DNA of 64,000 bases from Clostridiales bacterium (lineage in GTDB: Bacteria > Bacillota > Clostridia > Oscillospirales > Oscillospiraceae): NCBI GenBank assembly GCA_902362775.1, contig CABIXV010000004.1, positions 266,564 to 330,563 of the forward strand, read 5' to 3'. Below are positions 50,352 to 59,685 of the stretch, in pieces; the first letter of the stretch is position 1; every line of letters starts with the position of its first letter. Under the pieces are notes generated by a model that worked only from the letters and a program-made list of their open reading frames with translations, searched no databases and was not told where the DNA came from. The position numbers and the translations under genes were made by a program.

Positions 50352-52817
50352 GTGGGACGGAAAATCGCAAAAGTCGCTGTTTCCAGGGCCGTCTACGCTA
50401 TTGATAAGCCCTATGACTACTGGATCCCCAAGGAGTTGGAGAAGGAACTGGTGCCTGGTATGCGGGTGCTCGTCCCTTTTGGAAGCGGAAACCGGGGGAC
50501 GGACGGCATTGTCCTCTCCATCCGTGAGGAGGGGGAGGGTGGCCCCTCTCTGAAAGCCATCCAATCTAAGTTAGATGATGCGCCGGTGCTGGACCATAAA
50601 GGGATCCAACTGGCCCTTTGGATGCGGGAACGCTGTTTCTGTACGATGTATGACTGCGTCAAAGCCATGCTGCCGGCAGGGCTCTATTTCTCACTCCGGG
50701 ATCAGGTAGTGGTCCAGGGAGACAAGGAAGCGGCCTATCAGGTGGCGGAGGGGGCGGCCCTGGCGGTACAGCTCTTGGACCTGCTGTATGACTGGGGCGG
50801 AAGGGGAGATATGGAACAGATCCGTATGGCCTTCGGCCCCAAGAATCCTAATCCGGCGATCCATCTTTTGGTGGAGAGAGGCGTGGCGCGGCTGGAAACA
50901 AGTACACGCCGGGGCGTAGGGGATAAGCGGGAGAAGCTGGCGGTGTTGGCGGTCCCCACGGAGGACGCTATGGCGATGGTCACGCCCAAGCGAAAGACGG
51001 CTCCCCTTCGATACTCCGTAACCGAACTGCTGTGTACACTGGGTGCGGCTTCGGTCAAAGAGTTGTGTTATTTCACCGGGGCTTCTATGCCTACCATAAA
51101 ATCCCTAGAAAAAAGTGGAATATTGACCTTGGAGGAGCGGGAGGTGTTCCGCCGCCTGCCTGCCATCCAGGTGGAGCCGGCCCAGCCCCTGGTGCTCAAC
51201 CGGGAACAGCAGGAGGCGTTTGAGGGGCTTGACCAGCTGCGCCGGAGCGGTCAGCCGGCTGCCGCGCTGCTCTATGGTGTGACAGGCAGCGGCAAGACAC
51301 AGATCTATATCCGACTGATCCAGGAAACCAGAAAGCAGGGGAAAACAGCGCTAGTCCTGGTGCCGGAGATCGTTCTGACACCGCAGCTGCTAAGAATATT
51401 CACTTCTCACTTTGGGGATCAGATAGCCGTCCTTCACAGCTCACTTCGGGCGGGGGAGCGGTATGACGAGTGGAAGCGGGTACGTGAAGGAACAGCTGCC
51501 GTGGTCATTGGCACCCGGTCCGCTGTCTTTGCCCCTCTGGACAACATCGGCGTCATCATCCTGGATGAGGAGCAGGAGGCCAGCTATAAATCAGAAAATG
51601 TTCCACGGTACCACGCCCGAGATATTGCGAAATACCGCTGTGTCCAGCACGGGGCTCTGCTGGTGCTGGGCTCCGCTACTCCTTCTGTGGAGAGCATGTA
51701 CCATGGGCAGGAGGGGACATACCACCTGTTCCAGCTGAAGAACCGCTATAACCAGCACCCGCTTCCACAGGTTATCCTGGCCGATATGAAGCAGGAGCTG
51801 CGTCAAGGCAACGCCTCCGCCATCAGCTCCGTGCTCCGGCGGGAGCTGGAAGAAAATCTAGCGCGGGGCGAGCAGTCGATTTTGTTCCTCAACCGCCGGG
51901 GAGCCAGCCGAATGGTCTCCTGCGGAGAGTGCGGGCAGGTGCCTGAGTGCCCCCGGTGCTCAGTGAAGCTGACCTATCACTCGGCCAACGGCCGGCTCAT
52001 GTGCCATCACTGCGGCTGGTCCCAGCCCCTGCCCCCGGTGTGTCCCTCCTGCGGAGGACTGCTGAACTTTATCGGGGTGGGGACCCAGCGAGTCCAGGAG
52101 GAGCTGGAGACGCTGTTTCCAGGCACGCAGGTCCTGCGGATGGATACGGATACAGTTTCAGCGGCCCACCCCCATGAGGAGCTGCTGGACCGCTTTCAGA
52201 AGGAACGGATTCCCATTTTAGTGGGGACTCAGATGGTAGCCAAAGGTCTGGACTTTGAAAATGTGACTTTGGTTGGGGTCATCGCTCCCGATTTGTCCCT
52301 GTATGTGGACGACTTCCGGGCTGGGGAACGCACCTTCTCTCTGCTGACCCAGGTCGTAGGCCGCGCAGGGCGGGGGGACAAACAGGGGCGAGCGGTCATC
52401 CAGACCTTTACCCCGGAAAACGATGTGATCCGATGTGCCGCAAGCCAGGATTATGACAGTTTCTACCAGTCCGAGATCCTGCTGCGTCGGCTGCGGGGCT
52501 ACCCGCCTTTTCAGGATATCATCGTACTCACCGCCTCCAGTGTGGATGAGGTGGCTGTCCTGCGGTGCTGTGACCGACTGCGGCAGGCGCTTGACCAGGA
52601 GCTGAAGCGATACGCTCCGGGCGGTTGGCAGGTGCTGGGTCCGGCTCCGGCTGCGGTGGCGAAGGTGAATAACCGCTACCGTTATCGCCTGACTTTGACT
52701 GGCCCCTGTACCAGGGAAGTCCGTAGATTGATTGCTCATCTCATCCGGTCCGTCCATCAGGATAAGGACAACCGGGGGGTGTCCGTGTATGGAGATTGGG
52801 ATCCCTATCAGAGTTAG
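50352..52817 (+). CDS. priA: Primosomal replication protein N' (PriA helicase)
   Basis: An 821-residue superfamily 2 helicase that restarts stalled replication forks. The N-terminal DNA-binding part begins with VAVSRAVYAIDKPYDYWIP (core KPYDYWIP). Walker A is GVTGSGKT (309-316) and the DEEQ motif is in VIILDEEQEASYK. The zinc site uses CGECGQVPECPRC and CHHCGW/CPSCGG (eight Cys). The helicase C-lobe has VGTQMVAKGLDFENV and VVGRAGRG. The GTG at 50352 follows AGGGGGTGG; an earlier GTG at 50331 adds seven residues and lacks such a site. Confidence 0.95.
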   Translation: MGRKIAKVAVSRAVYAIDKPYDYWIPKELEKELVPGMRVLVPFGSGNRGTDGIVLSIREEGEGGPSLKAIQSKLDDAPVLDHKGIQLALWMRERCFCTMYDCVKAMLPAGLYFSLRDQVVVQGDKEAAYQVAEGAALAVQLLDLLYDWGGRGDMEQIRMAFGPKNPNPAIHLLVERGVARLETSTRRGVGDKREKLAVLAVPTEDAMAMVTPKRKTAPLRYSVTELLCTLGAASVKELCYFTGASMPTIKSLEKSGILTLEEREVFRRLPAIQVEPAQPLVLNREQQEAFEGLDQLRRSGQPAAALLYGVTGSGKTQIYIRLIQETRKQGKTALVLVPEIVLTPQLLRIFTSHFGDQIAVLHSSLRAGERYDEWKRVREGTAAVVIGTRSAVFAPLDNIGVIILDEEQEASYKSENVPRYHARDIAKYRCVQHGALLVLGSATPSVESMYHGQEGTYHLFQLKNRYNQHPLPQVILADMKQELRQGNASAISSVLRRELEENLARGEQSILFLNRRGASRMVSCGECGQVPECPRCSVKLTYHSANGRLMCHHCGWSQPLPPVCPSCGGLLNFIGVGTQRVQEELETLFPGTQVLRMDTDTVSAAHPHEELLDRFQKERIPILVGTQMVAKGLDFENVTLVGVIAPDLSLYVDDFRAGERTFSLLTQVVGRAGRGDKQGRAVIQTFTPENDVIRCAASQDYDSFYQSEILLRRLRGYPPFQDIIVLTASSVDEVAVLRCCDRLRQALDQELKRYAPGGWQVLGPAPAAVAKVNNRYRYRLTLTGPCTREVRRLIAHLIRSVHQDKDNRGVSVYGDWDPYQS

Positions 52818-52863
52818 ACTTGGGCTTTGAGGCCCCGACAGAAGAATAAAAGGAGAAAATAAC

Positions 52864-53367
52864 ATGGCGATTCGTACGATCCTAACCAAGGGCGATCCGG
52901 CCCTGAATAAGATGTGCCATCCCGTCACCAAATTTGACCAGAAGCTGTGGGAGCTGCTGGACGACTTGAAGGAGACGCTGGCAAAGGCCAACGGCCTTGG
53001 GCTGGCCGCTCCTCAGGTGGGCATCCTGCGCCGTGCGGTCATCGTGGTGAATGATGATGGAGAGATGCTGGAGCTGGTCAACCCTGAAATCGTTGACCAG
53101 AAGGGCGAACAGGACGGACTGGAGGGCTGCCTGTCTGTCCCTGGACTGTGGGGCTATGTGAAGCGGCCGGCTTGGGTTAAAGTAAAGGCCCAGGACCGGG
53201 ATGGAAACTGGTTTGAGGTGGAGGGACAGGAACTCACCGCCCGCTGTTTCTGTCACGAGTTGAGCCATCTGGACGGCCATCTGTACACGGAACTGACGGA
53301 CAAGCTCTATACTAACGAGGATTTGGACCAGATGATGTCGGAAGAGGAGCAGGAGGAGCGGGGATGA
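52864..53367 (+). CDS. def: Peptide deformylase
   Basis: A 167-residue metalloenzyme that removes formyl groups from new proteins. The three motifs are GLGLAAPQVG (about residues 43-52), EGCLSVPG (about 89-96, metal-binding Cys) and HELSHLDG (about 126-133, metal His pair and Glu). In the last motif Ser replaces the more frequent Asp of HExDH; the metal ligands and catalytic Glu are intact. It overlaps fmt by 4 bp, the usual pair in bacteria. Confidence 0.95.
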   Translation: MAIRTILTKGDPALNKMCHPVTKFDQKLWELLDDLKETLAKANGLGLAAPQVGILRRAVIVVNDDGEMLELVNPEIVDQKGEQDGLEGCLSVPGLWGYVKRPAWVKVKAQDRDGNWFEVEGQELTARCFCHELSHLDGHLYTELTDKLYTNEDLDQMMSEEEQEERG

Positions 53368-54287
53368 GGATCGTCTTTATGGGCACTCCAGACTTTGCTG
53401 TTCCCTCCCTAGAGGGGCTGATTTCCGCGGGACATGAGGTGTGCGGGGTGTTCAGCCAGCCGGACAAGCCGGTTGGGCGGCACCAGAACAAGCTTCAGCC
53501 TACACCGGTCAAGTCCTGCGCCGCAGCTCATGGGATCCCGGTCTACCAGCCTACCAAGCTTCGGGATGGCACAGCATTAGCCCAGCTTAGGGAGCTGGCA
53601 CCGGAGCTGGTGGTGGTGGCCGCCTATGGCCGTATCCTACCTGACGATATCCTGGCTCTGCCTCCAATGGGCTGCATCAATGTCCATTCCTCTCTGCTGC
53701 CCAAATACCGGGGGGCTGCCCCCATCAACTGGGCAGTGATCCGTGGGGAAAAGGAGACAGGTGTGACCATTATGTATATGGCCGGGGAACTGGATGCCGG
53801 AGATATCATCGCCCAGGAGACAACCCATATCGACCCGGAGGAAACGGTGGAGAACGTCCACGACCGGCTGGCTGACCTGGGTGGGCGGCTGCTGGTCCAA
53901 ACTGTGGCGGAGCTGGCTGCCGGGACCGCCAGGCGGATCCCTCAGGACCACAGCCAGGCTACGCTGGCTCCTATGCTGTCCCGAGAGCTCTCTCCCATCG
54001 ACTGGAGCAGGAGCGGGTGGGACATCCATAACCAGATCAGAGGGCTGGTGCCATGGCCCGCCACCTCCACGGACATCTTTTCTGCGGAGCCAGTCAAAGT
54101 GTTCAAGTCCACCCTTCTGGACCAGGGGACGGACAAACAGCCTGGTACAGTGGTCGCCGCGGGGAAGGAAGGCATCGATGTGGCCTGTGGGGACGGAAGG
54201 CTCCTCCGTATCCTGGAGCTGCAGGCTCCTGGCGGCAAGCGTATGTCCGCCGCCTCCTATTTGGCTGGCCATCCCATTCACCTGTGA
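53364..54287 (+). CDS. fmt: Methionyl-tRNA formyltransferase
   Basis: A 307-residue enzyme that formylates initiator Met-tRNA. MRIVFMGTPDFAVPSLEGL is the typical first segment. The catalytic stretch CINVHSSLLPKYRGAAPINWAVI (core NVHSSLLPKYRGAAP, about residues 107-121) holds the Asn and His, and DAGDII (about 143-148) the Asp. A C-terminal OB-like domain (about 205-307) follows. It is coupled to def by a 4-bp overlap. The spacer to rsmB is unusually long at 231 bp and holds only a tiny reading frame. Confidence 0.96.
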   Translation: MRIVFMGTPDFAVPSLEGLISAGHEVCGVFSQPDKPVGRHQNKLQPTPVKSCAAAHGIPVYQPTKLRDGTALAQLRELAPELVVVAAYGRILPDDILALPPMGCINVHSSLLPKYRGAAPINWAVIRGEKETGVTIMYMAGELDAGDIIAQETTHIDPEETVENVHDRLADLGGRLLVQTVAELAAGTARRIPQDHSQATLAPMLSRELSPIDWSRSGWDIHNQIRGLVPWPATSTDIFSAEPVKVFKSTLLDQGTDKQPGTVVAAGKEGIDVACGDGRLLRILELQAPGGKRMSAASYLAGHPIHL

Positions 54288-54306
54288 TCGAAAAAGGAGA
54301 AACGCC

Positions 54307-54369
54307 ATGGGAGCGGTCATTTATCATGGCATTTGCCAATTTATAGGGAGACTTGCCTGTATTTTATAG
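54307..54369 (+). CDS. Possible 20-codon small ORF between fmt and rsmB
   Basis: An ATG at 54307 with AAAGGAG eight bases upstream starts a 20-residue frame (MGAVIYHGICQ... ending RLACIL) which is mildly hydrophobic. The ribosome site is good, so translation is credible, but no family is recognised. The rest of this spacer (to 54518) is AT-rich, with a weak hairpin GAGAAAA/TTTTCTC (54444-54450 with 54457-54463) followed by T-rich runs. It could be a leader-type element for rsmB. Confidence 0.3.
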   Translation: MGAVIYHGICQFIGRLACIL

Positions 54370-54518
54370 TCATCCCGGTTGCTATGATAGGAGGACCTGA
54401 TTGGCATTCTGTTTTAACGCTGAGAGAAATGGTAAGAAAGTGAGAGAAAACGAAGTTTTTCTCAAGTTTTCCCCTCCTTTTTCTTTCAAGAAAAAAAGAA
54501 GAAAGGCCGGTGAGAAGC

Positions 54519-55856
54519 ATGGACGCACGCGAGGTATCGTTGCAGGCGCTGTATGCCTGCCACAAGCAAGGGGGCTGGTCGGATGGTGTGTTGAAGAAAC
54601 AACTAGCTCAACACGGAGCGGACAGACGGGATGCGGCCCTTGCCACCCAACTGTGCTTTGGCGTGCTTCAAAATCAGATGCTGCTGGACTTTTATCTGTC
54701 CCGGTTTTCCAATATTCCCCTGAAGAGGATGGAGGAAAAGGTGGTACAGGCCCTGCGCTTGGGGGCATACCAGCTTCTCTTTCTGGATAAGATTCCCCAG
54801 AGCGCGGCGGTAAACAGCTCGGTGGAGCTGGCCAAACGGCACTGTAAAAACCCAAGGGCGGCGGGGATGGTAAATGGTATTTTGAGGGCGTTGGTCCGAA
54901 GTCTGGACGATCTGCCCACGGTACCTCAGCGGGACCCCACCTCTTATCTGTCTATTTTGTATTCCCATCCGGAGTGGATGGTAAAGGAATTTCTCTTGGC
55001 CATCGGGACAGGGGAAACATCCAATCTGCTTGCAGCAAATAATAGCCAGCCACCTATGTCCGTTATGGTGAACACAACAAAGATTACGGCCCAGGAGCTG
55101 CGGGATAAGCTGGAGGAGGCGGGGGTGGAGGCACGACTCCACCCATGGCTGAACGACTGTCTGCTTTTGGCCCGGACGGGTAATCTGGAGGAGCTTGATG
55201 CCTTTCAAAAGGGCCTGTTCTATGTGCAGGACCCAGCGTCCCGGCTGGCCGTCCTCGCCGCAGGCCCCATCTCCGGCATGAGGGTGCTGGACTGCTGTGC
55301 CGCCCCCGGAGGAAAGTCCTTCGCTGCGGCGATTGCGATGGAAAATTGTGGCCAGGTCATTTCCTGCGACCTTCATCCCCATAAAAAGAAACTCATCCAG
55401 GCCGGCGCGGACCGGTTGGGGCTGGACATCATTACCCCACAGACCGCCGACGGCAAAGTATTTCACCCGGAGTGGGAGCGTGCCTTTGACCTGGTACTGG
55501 TAGACGCCCCCTGCTCCGGGCTGGGTGTCATCCGCAAGAAGCCGGATATCCGCTACAAGGACCCAGCACCTTTGGAGGGACTTCCAGAGATCCAGCTGGC
55601 CATCCTGTCCAATGCGGCCCGGTATGTACGGCCCAGTGGGACGCTGCTCTACTCTACCTGCACGCTTCTCCGTCGGGAGAACGAGGAGGTCATTCAGACC
55701 TTTTTAACAAGGGACAGCTCCTTCCAAAAGGAGCCCTTTGTACTGACTGACCCAGTAGGAGCGGCCCCGGAGGGGATGATAACCCTGTGGCCACATCGCC
55801 ACGACACCGACGGATTCTTTATTTGCAAGCTTCGGAAGGGGGAGGATTCCCTTTGA
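54519..55856 (+). CDS. rsmB: 16S rRNA (cytosine(967)-C5)-methyltransferase RsmB
   Basis: A 445-residue enzyme with an N-terminal NusB-like RNA-binding domain (about residues 1-140, RRDAALATQLCFGVLQN, SAAVNSSVELAKRH) and a SAM-dependent methyltransferase domain. The SAM loop is CCAAPGGKSFAAA (core AAPGGKS, near 265-272). DAPCSGLGVIRKKPD (about 330-344) and YSTCTLLRRENEEVI hold the two cysteines used in catalysis. ATG at 54519; a GTG three codons earlier is possible. It overlaps rlmN by 4 bp (TTGA). Confidence 0.94.
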   Translation: MDAREVSLQALYACHKQGGWSDGVLKKQLAQHGADRRDAALATQLCFGVLQNQMLLDFYLSRFSNIPLKRMEEKVVQALRLGAYQLLFLDKIPQSAAVNSSVELAKRHCKNPRAAGMVNGILRALVRSLDDLPTVPQRDPTSYLSILYSHPEWMVKEFLLAIGTGETSNLLAANNSQPPMSVMVNTTKITAQELRDKLEEAGVEARLHPWLNDCLLLARTGNLEELDAFQKGLFYVQDPASRLAVLAAGPISGMRVLDCCAAPGGKSFAAAIAMENCGQVISCDLHPHKKKLIQAGADRLGLDIITPQTADGKVFHPEWERAFDLVLVDAPCSGLGVIRKKPDIRYKDPAPLEGLPEIQLAILSNAARYVRPSGTLLYSTCTLLRRENEEVIQTFLTRDSSFQKEPFVLTDPVGAAPEGMITLWPHRHDTDGFFICKLRKGEDSL

Positions 55857-56878
55857 TCGACCTAAAATCCATGACACTGGAGGAGCTGACCGCTTGGCTC
55901 CAAGAGCAGGGAGAGCCCGCCTTTCGGGGAAAGCAGGTCTTTCGTTGGTTCTACCGGGGGGCCACCTCCTTTGGGGAGATGAGCGACCTGTCCAAGCCCC
56001 TTCGTCAAAAGCTGGAGGAGCAGTGCTTTCTGTCCAAGCCCAAGGTGGCCCGGAAGCAGGTTTCCGCCCTGGATGGGACGATCAAATACCTCTGGGAGCT
56101 GGCCGATGGCAACTGTATTGAAACAGTTTTGATGCGGTACAAGCATGGGAATACGGTATGTATCTCCTGTCAGGTGGGCTGCCGCATGGGGTGTGCCTTT
56201 TGTGCCTCTACCCTGGCTGGAAAGGTCCGGGATCTGACTCCGGCGGAGATGGTGGACCAGGTCCTGTTTACCCAGATAGACAGCGGTGAGCCAATCTCCA
56301 ACATCGTTCTGATGGGCATCGGGGAGCCATTGGATAACTATGACACGGTGATGAAGTTCCTCACCCTGGTCAACCATCCCGACGGATTGAACATTGGGAT
56401 GCGGCATATCTCTCTGTCCACCTGCGGCTTGGTAGACAAAATTGACAAATTGGCCCAGCGTGGGTTACAATTAACACTATCCGTTTCCCTCCACGCGCCC
56501 GATGACGAGACGCGGTCGAAAATCATGCCAGTAAATCGGGGCATAGGGGTGGAAAGGCTGATGGATTGCTGTCGCCGGTATTTCCAGACCACCGGACGGC
56601 GGATCTCCTATGAGTACGCCATGATCGACGGAGTTAACGACTCTGACCAACAGGCCGACCGGCTGGCCAGCCTGCTGAAGGGAACACCCGGTCATGTGAA
56701 TCTAATTCCTCTCAACGACGTGGAGGAGAGTCCTCTGAAACCAAGCAGGCGAGTGGCGGCTTTCCAGAAGCGGCTGGAGAGCCAGGGGGTTACCGTCACC
56801 GTCCGGCGCAAGCTGGGGGGAGATATCGACGCCTCCTGCGGCCAACTGCGGAGAAAGGCCATGAGAGAGGAAAATTGA
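55853..56878 (+). CDS. rlmN: 23S rRNA (adenine(2503)-C2)-methyltransferase RlmN
   Basis: A 341-residue radical-SAM enzyme from a TTG start at 55853, behind GGGGGAGG; the N-terminus MIDLKSMTLEELTAW matches the family exactly. The Fe-S cluster cysteines are C110, C114 and C117 (GCRMGCAFC). The resolving cysteine C329 lies in DASCGQLR near the end. GIGEPLDNYD and HISLSTCGLV are conserved, the latter with the methylated Cys region. It methylates A2503 of 23S rRNA and A37 of some tRNAs. Confidence 0.95.
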   Translation: MIDLKSMTLEELTAWLQEQGEPAFRGKQVFRWFYRGATSFGEMSDLSKPLRQKLEEQCFLSKPKVARKQVSALDGTIKYLWELADGNCIETVLMRYKHGNTVCISCQVGCRMGCAFCASTLAGKVRDLTPAEMVDQVLFTQIDSGEPISNIVLMGIGEPLDNYDTVMKFLTLVNHPDGLNIGMRHISLSTCGLVDKIDKLAQRGLQLTLSVSLHAPDDETRSKIMPVNRGIGVERLMDCCRRYFQTTGRRISYEYAMIDGVNDSDQQADRLASLLKGTPGHVNLIPLNDVEESPLKPSRRVAAFQKRLESQGVTVTVRRKLGGDIDASCGQLRRKAMREEN

Positions 56879-56924
56879 CGAAGCGGTGCCGGTGGTGTAC
56901 CGCTAAGAAGTGAGGTTACATTCC

Positions 56925-57638
56925 ATGGAAGTATGGGGGATCACCCATCGGGGTGTGGTTCGGCAACAAAATCAAGATGCGTTTTCTGCCCGGACAATGG
57001 ATGACGGACGGGTGATCGCTCTGGTCTGTGATGGAATGGGAGGCGCCAGAGCAGGCAATGTGGCCAGCGCTATGGCTGTGGACCTGTTTATGGACCGCTT
57101 TCTCCGGGAGAGTGGCGATGACCAGGAGCGGATGCAGCGGGCGGCCTCCCAGGCCAACCAAGAGATATTCCAAAAGGCAGCCACAGATGAGGATTGCACT
57201 GGGATGGGCACCACACTGGTGGCTGCTCTGGCCGGAGCGGGGGAGGCGGTCATCCTTAACGAGGGGGACAGCCGGGCCTATCATATCAATGGGGACGGCA
57301 TCGTGCTGATCACCAGGGACCACTCTCTGGTCGAGGACCTGGTGGAGCGGGGAGAGCTGACGAGAGAACAGGCCAGGACTCATCCGCATAAAAATTTGAT
57401 TACCCGGGCCCTGGGCGCCGAGCCTGTGCTGTTGGCGGACTGCTTTCGCCAGCCGCTGGCCCAGGGTGATTTTCTCCTGCTGTGCAGCGATGGGTTGAGC
57501 AATCTGGTCACAGAGCAGGAGATGCTCTACGAGGTGATCCACGGCGGTGACAGCGAAAGCTGTCCCCAGCGTCTGCTGGACATCGCCCTTCACCGGGGCG
57601 CGCCGGACAACGTGACAGCGGTCCTGATCCGCTGCTGA
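56925..57638 (+). CDS. stp: Stp1/PrpC-type PP2C serine/threonine phosphatase
   Basis: A 237-residue PP2C phosphatase that reverses PrkC phosphorylation. Metal-binding motifs are NQDAF (about residues 17-21), VCDGMGG (about 34-40), GDSRAY (about 112-117), CSDGLSN (about 181-187) and APDNVTAV (about 227-234). All acidic residues for the two-metal site are present. The ATG at 56925 follows a GAGGT site; an earlier GTG at 56910 is less apt. The phosphatase-kinase order with prkC next is conserved. Confidence 0.95.
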   Translation: MEVWGITHRGVVRQQNQDAFSARTMDDGRVIALVCDGMGGARAGNVASAMAVDLFMDRFLRESGDDQERMQRAASQANQEIFQKAATDEDCTGMGTTLVAALAGAGEAVILNEGDSRAYHINGDGIVLITRDHSLVEDLVERGELTREQARTHPHKNLITRALGAEPVLLADCFRQPLAQGDFLLLCSDGLSNLVTEQEMLYEVIHGGDSESCPQRLLDIALHRGAPDNVTAVLIRC

Positions 57639-57678
57639 CGGCCCCGGTTATGAACAAGAAGATAGGGAGGATGTTACC

Positions 57679-59685
57679 ATGGATCAATACATAGGTAAAT
57701 TACTCGACAACCGATATGAGATACTGGAGCTTATCGGCTCCGGCGGCATGGCCAGGGTGTATAAGGCACGGTGCCACCGCCTGAACCGGCTGGTGGCTAT
57801 CAAGATTTTGCGGGAGGATCTGGCCCAGGATGCCGAGTTCCGCCGCCGCTTCCACGACGAGTCCCAGGCTGTAGCCATGCTGTCCCACCCAAATATCGTG
57901 GCTGTCTATGACGTGAGCCGCTCCTCCCAGCTGGAGTATATCGTCATGGAACTGATTGACGGGATTACCCTGAAGCAATATATGCAGAAGAAGGGGAACA
58001 AGCTGAACTGGCGTGAGGCCCTCCACTTCATCACACAAATTACCAAGGCGCTGGGCCACGCCCACAGCCGGGGCATTATCCATCGGGACATCAAGCCCCA
58101 CAATGTGATGGTGCTCCGGGACGGGAGCGTAAAGGTGGCCGACTTCGGCATCGCGCGGGTGGCCTCCGGGGGCCACAGCACTTTGACCCAGGAGGCGCTG
58201 GGCTCTGTCCACTATATCTCTCCGGAGCAGGCCAGGGGTAGCTTTATTGACGCACGCTCCGACCTGTACTCCGCCGGTGTGGTGCTCTATGAAATGATCA
58301 CCGGACGGCTTCCATTTGAAGGGGATACCCCGGTTTCGGTGGCCATTCAGCATATCAACTCGATCCCTCTGTCTCCCAGAGAGATCGATCCATCAATCCC
58401 TGAGGCACTGGAGGCCATCACTATGAAAGCGATGGCCCCCAATCCAGACAACCGATACCTCAATGCGGATGAAATGCTGGCGGATCTGGAGGAGTTTCGG
58501 AAGAATCCTACCATTAATTTTGAGTATAATCTCAACGAATTTTCCGTCGCATCCCCTGAAGAGGAAGACAGAGACAAGACTCAGATCCATGCGGTATCGG
58601 CCTCACATCGGAGCCGGGAGGCAAGACCAGAGCGGCGCCATTCCGGCGGCCACAGAGAGGACCACCACCCTCGCCGCCAGGAGGAGGACGAGGATGGGCC
58701 GCAGGGAGGCTTCCCTTGGCCGGTGGTGGGGGCTGTGGTAGCTATACTGGCTTTTATCGGCGTGGTTGTCTATTTCCTCTACAACACCTTCCTGTCCGGC
58801 CTGTTTACACCGCAGATCAGCTATGATGTACCAAATTTGATTGGTAAGAGTTATGAGGAAGTGATGACGGACCCGTCCATACTGGGTGAGCATTTTACGG
58901 TGGTCCTGGGAGAAACAAAGACCGACGAGGACACCGACGCAGGTGTAATCCTCCACCAGGACCCGGCAGCGGACTCCAAGGTCCAGGATGAGGTGACACC
59001 TATCACCGTGACTGTCAGTGGCGGACCGGAAACAGTGAATATGCTTGACCTAAAAAATATGGAGTATTCCAAAGCCTATCTGGCGGTCACAGAGATGGGG
59101 CTGAAGGTGGCCACCCCCACCTATGAGCATGACGATACGATTGCCTACAACCATGTCATATCATTCACGCCGCTGGAAAATAATCCGGTTCCCCTGGGAA
59201 CGGAGGTCCATATGGTAGTCAGCCTGGGGCCAGCTACGGAGACCTTTTCCATGCCCAGCCTGGTAGGCTTAACCCAGGAAAAGGCGGAAGAAGATATTAC
59301 CGCCCTTGGGCTGAAGGTGGGGACTGTCACCCCTGTGTACAGCGATACCGCTCAGGCGGGGCAGGTAGTGTGGCAGTATCCTGAGGCGTATAAAGAGGTC
59401 GAGGCTGGAAGCGTTGTCAGTCTTCAGGTCAGCCAGGGACCGGACCCCAGCACCCAGGCTAAGGATGTCACCAAGACGTTGAGCGTCCCTCTGCCGGAAA
59501 CTGGTGGAGTAGCGTTTATTCAGATCCTGGCGGACGGAGAGGTCGTTTTTTCCGACGATATAGACACCACAATGGAAATGCTGGTTGAAGTATCGGTGAC
59601 GGCCAAAGCGGGAGAAAGCAAGAATATGTCCCTCTATGTAGATGGCGTCCTACAGAACAGCTGGACAGAAAGTTTTGAAGGATGA
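57679..59685 (+). CDS. prkC: Serine/threonine protein kinase with PASTA domains (PrkC/Stk)
   Basis: A 668-residue membrane kinase. Residues about 11-270 are the Hanks-type catalytic domain: glycine loop LIGSGGMARVYKA, catalytic HRDIKPHNVMV (about 135-145), DFGIARV and the activation loop with LTQEALGSVHYISPEQ. A charged juxtamembrane region (about 300-343) precedes one transmembrane helix (about 347-370). Outside are three PASTA repeats (about 382-450, 450-520, 520-590) and a C-terminal beta-rich domain. It senses muropeptides or lipid II and phosphorylates many targets, including in germination. Confidence 0.95.
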   Translation: MDQYIGKLLDNRYEILELIGSGGMARVYKARCHRLNRLVAIKILREDLAQDAEFRRRFHDESQAVAMLSHPNIVAVYDVSRSSQLEYIVMELIDGITLKQYMQKKGNKLNWREALHFITQITKALGHAHSRGIIHRDIKPHNVMVLRDGSVKVADFGIARVASGGHSTLTQEALGSVHYISPEQARGSFIDARSDLYSAGVVLYEMITGRLPFEGDTPVSVAIQHINSIPLSPREIDPSIPEALEAITMKAMAPNPDNRYLNADEMLADLEEFRKNPTINFEYNLNEFSVASPEEEDRDKTQIHAVSASHRSREARPERRHSGGHREDHHPRRQEEDEDGPQGGFPWPVVGAVVAILAFIGVVVYFLYNTFLSGLFTPQISYDVPNLIGKSYEEVMTDPSILGEHFTVVLGETKTDEDTDAGVILHQDPAADSKVQDEVTPITVTVSGGPETVNMLDLKNMEYSKAYLAVTEMGLKVATPTYEHDDTIAYNHVISFTPLENNPVPLGTEVHMVVSLGPATETFSMPSLVGLTQEKAEEDITALGLKVGTVTPVYSDTAQAGQVVWQYPEAYKEVEAGSVVSLQVSQGPDPSTQAKDVTKTLSVPLPETGGVAFIQILADGEVVFSDDIDTTMEMLVEVSVTAKAGESKNMSLYVDGVLQNSWTESFEG

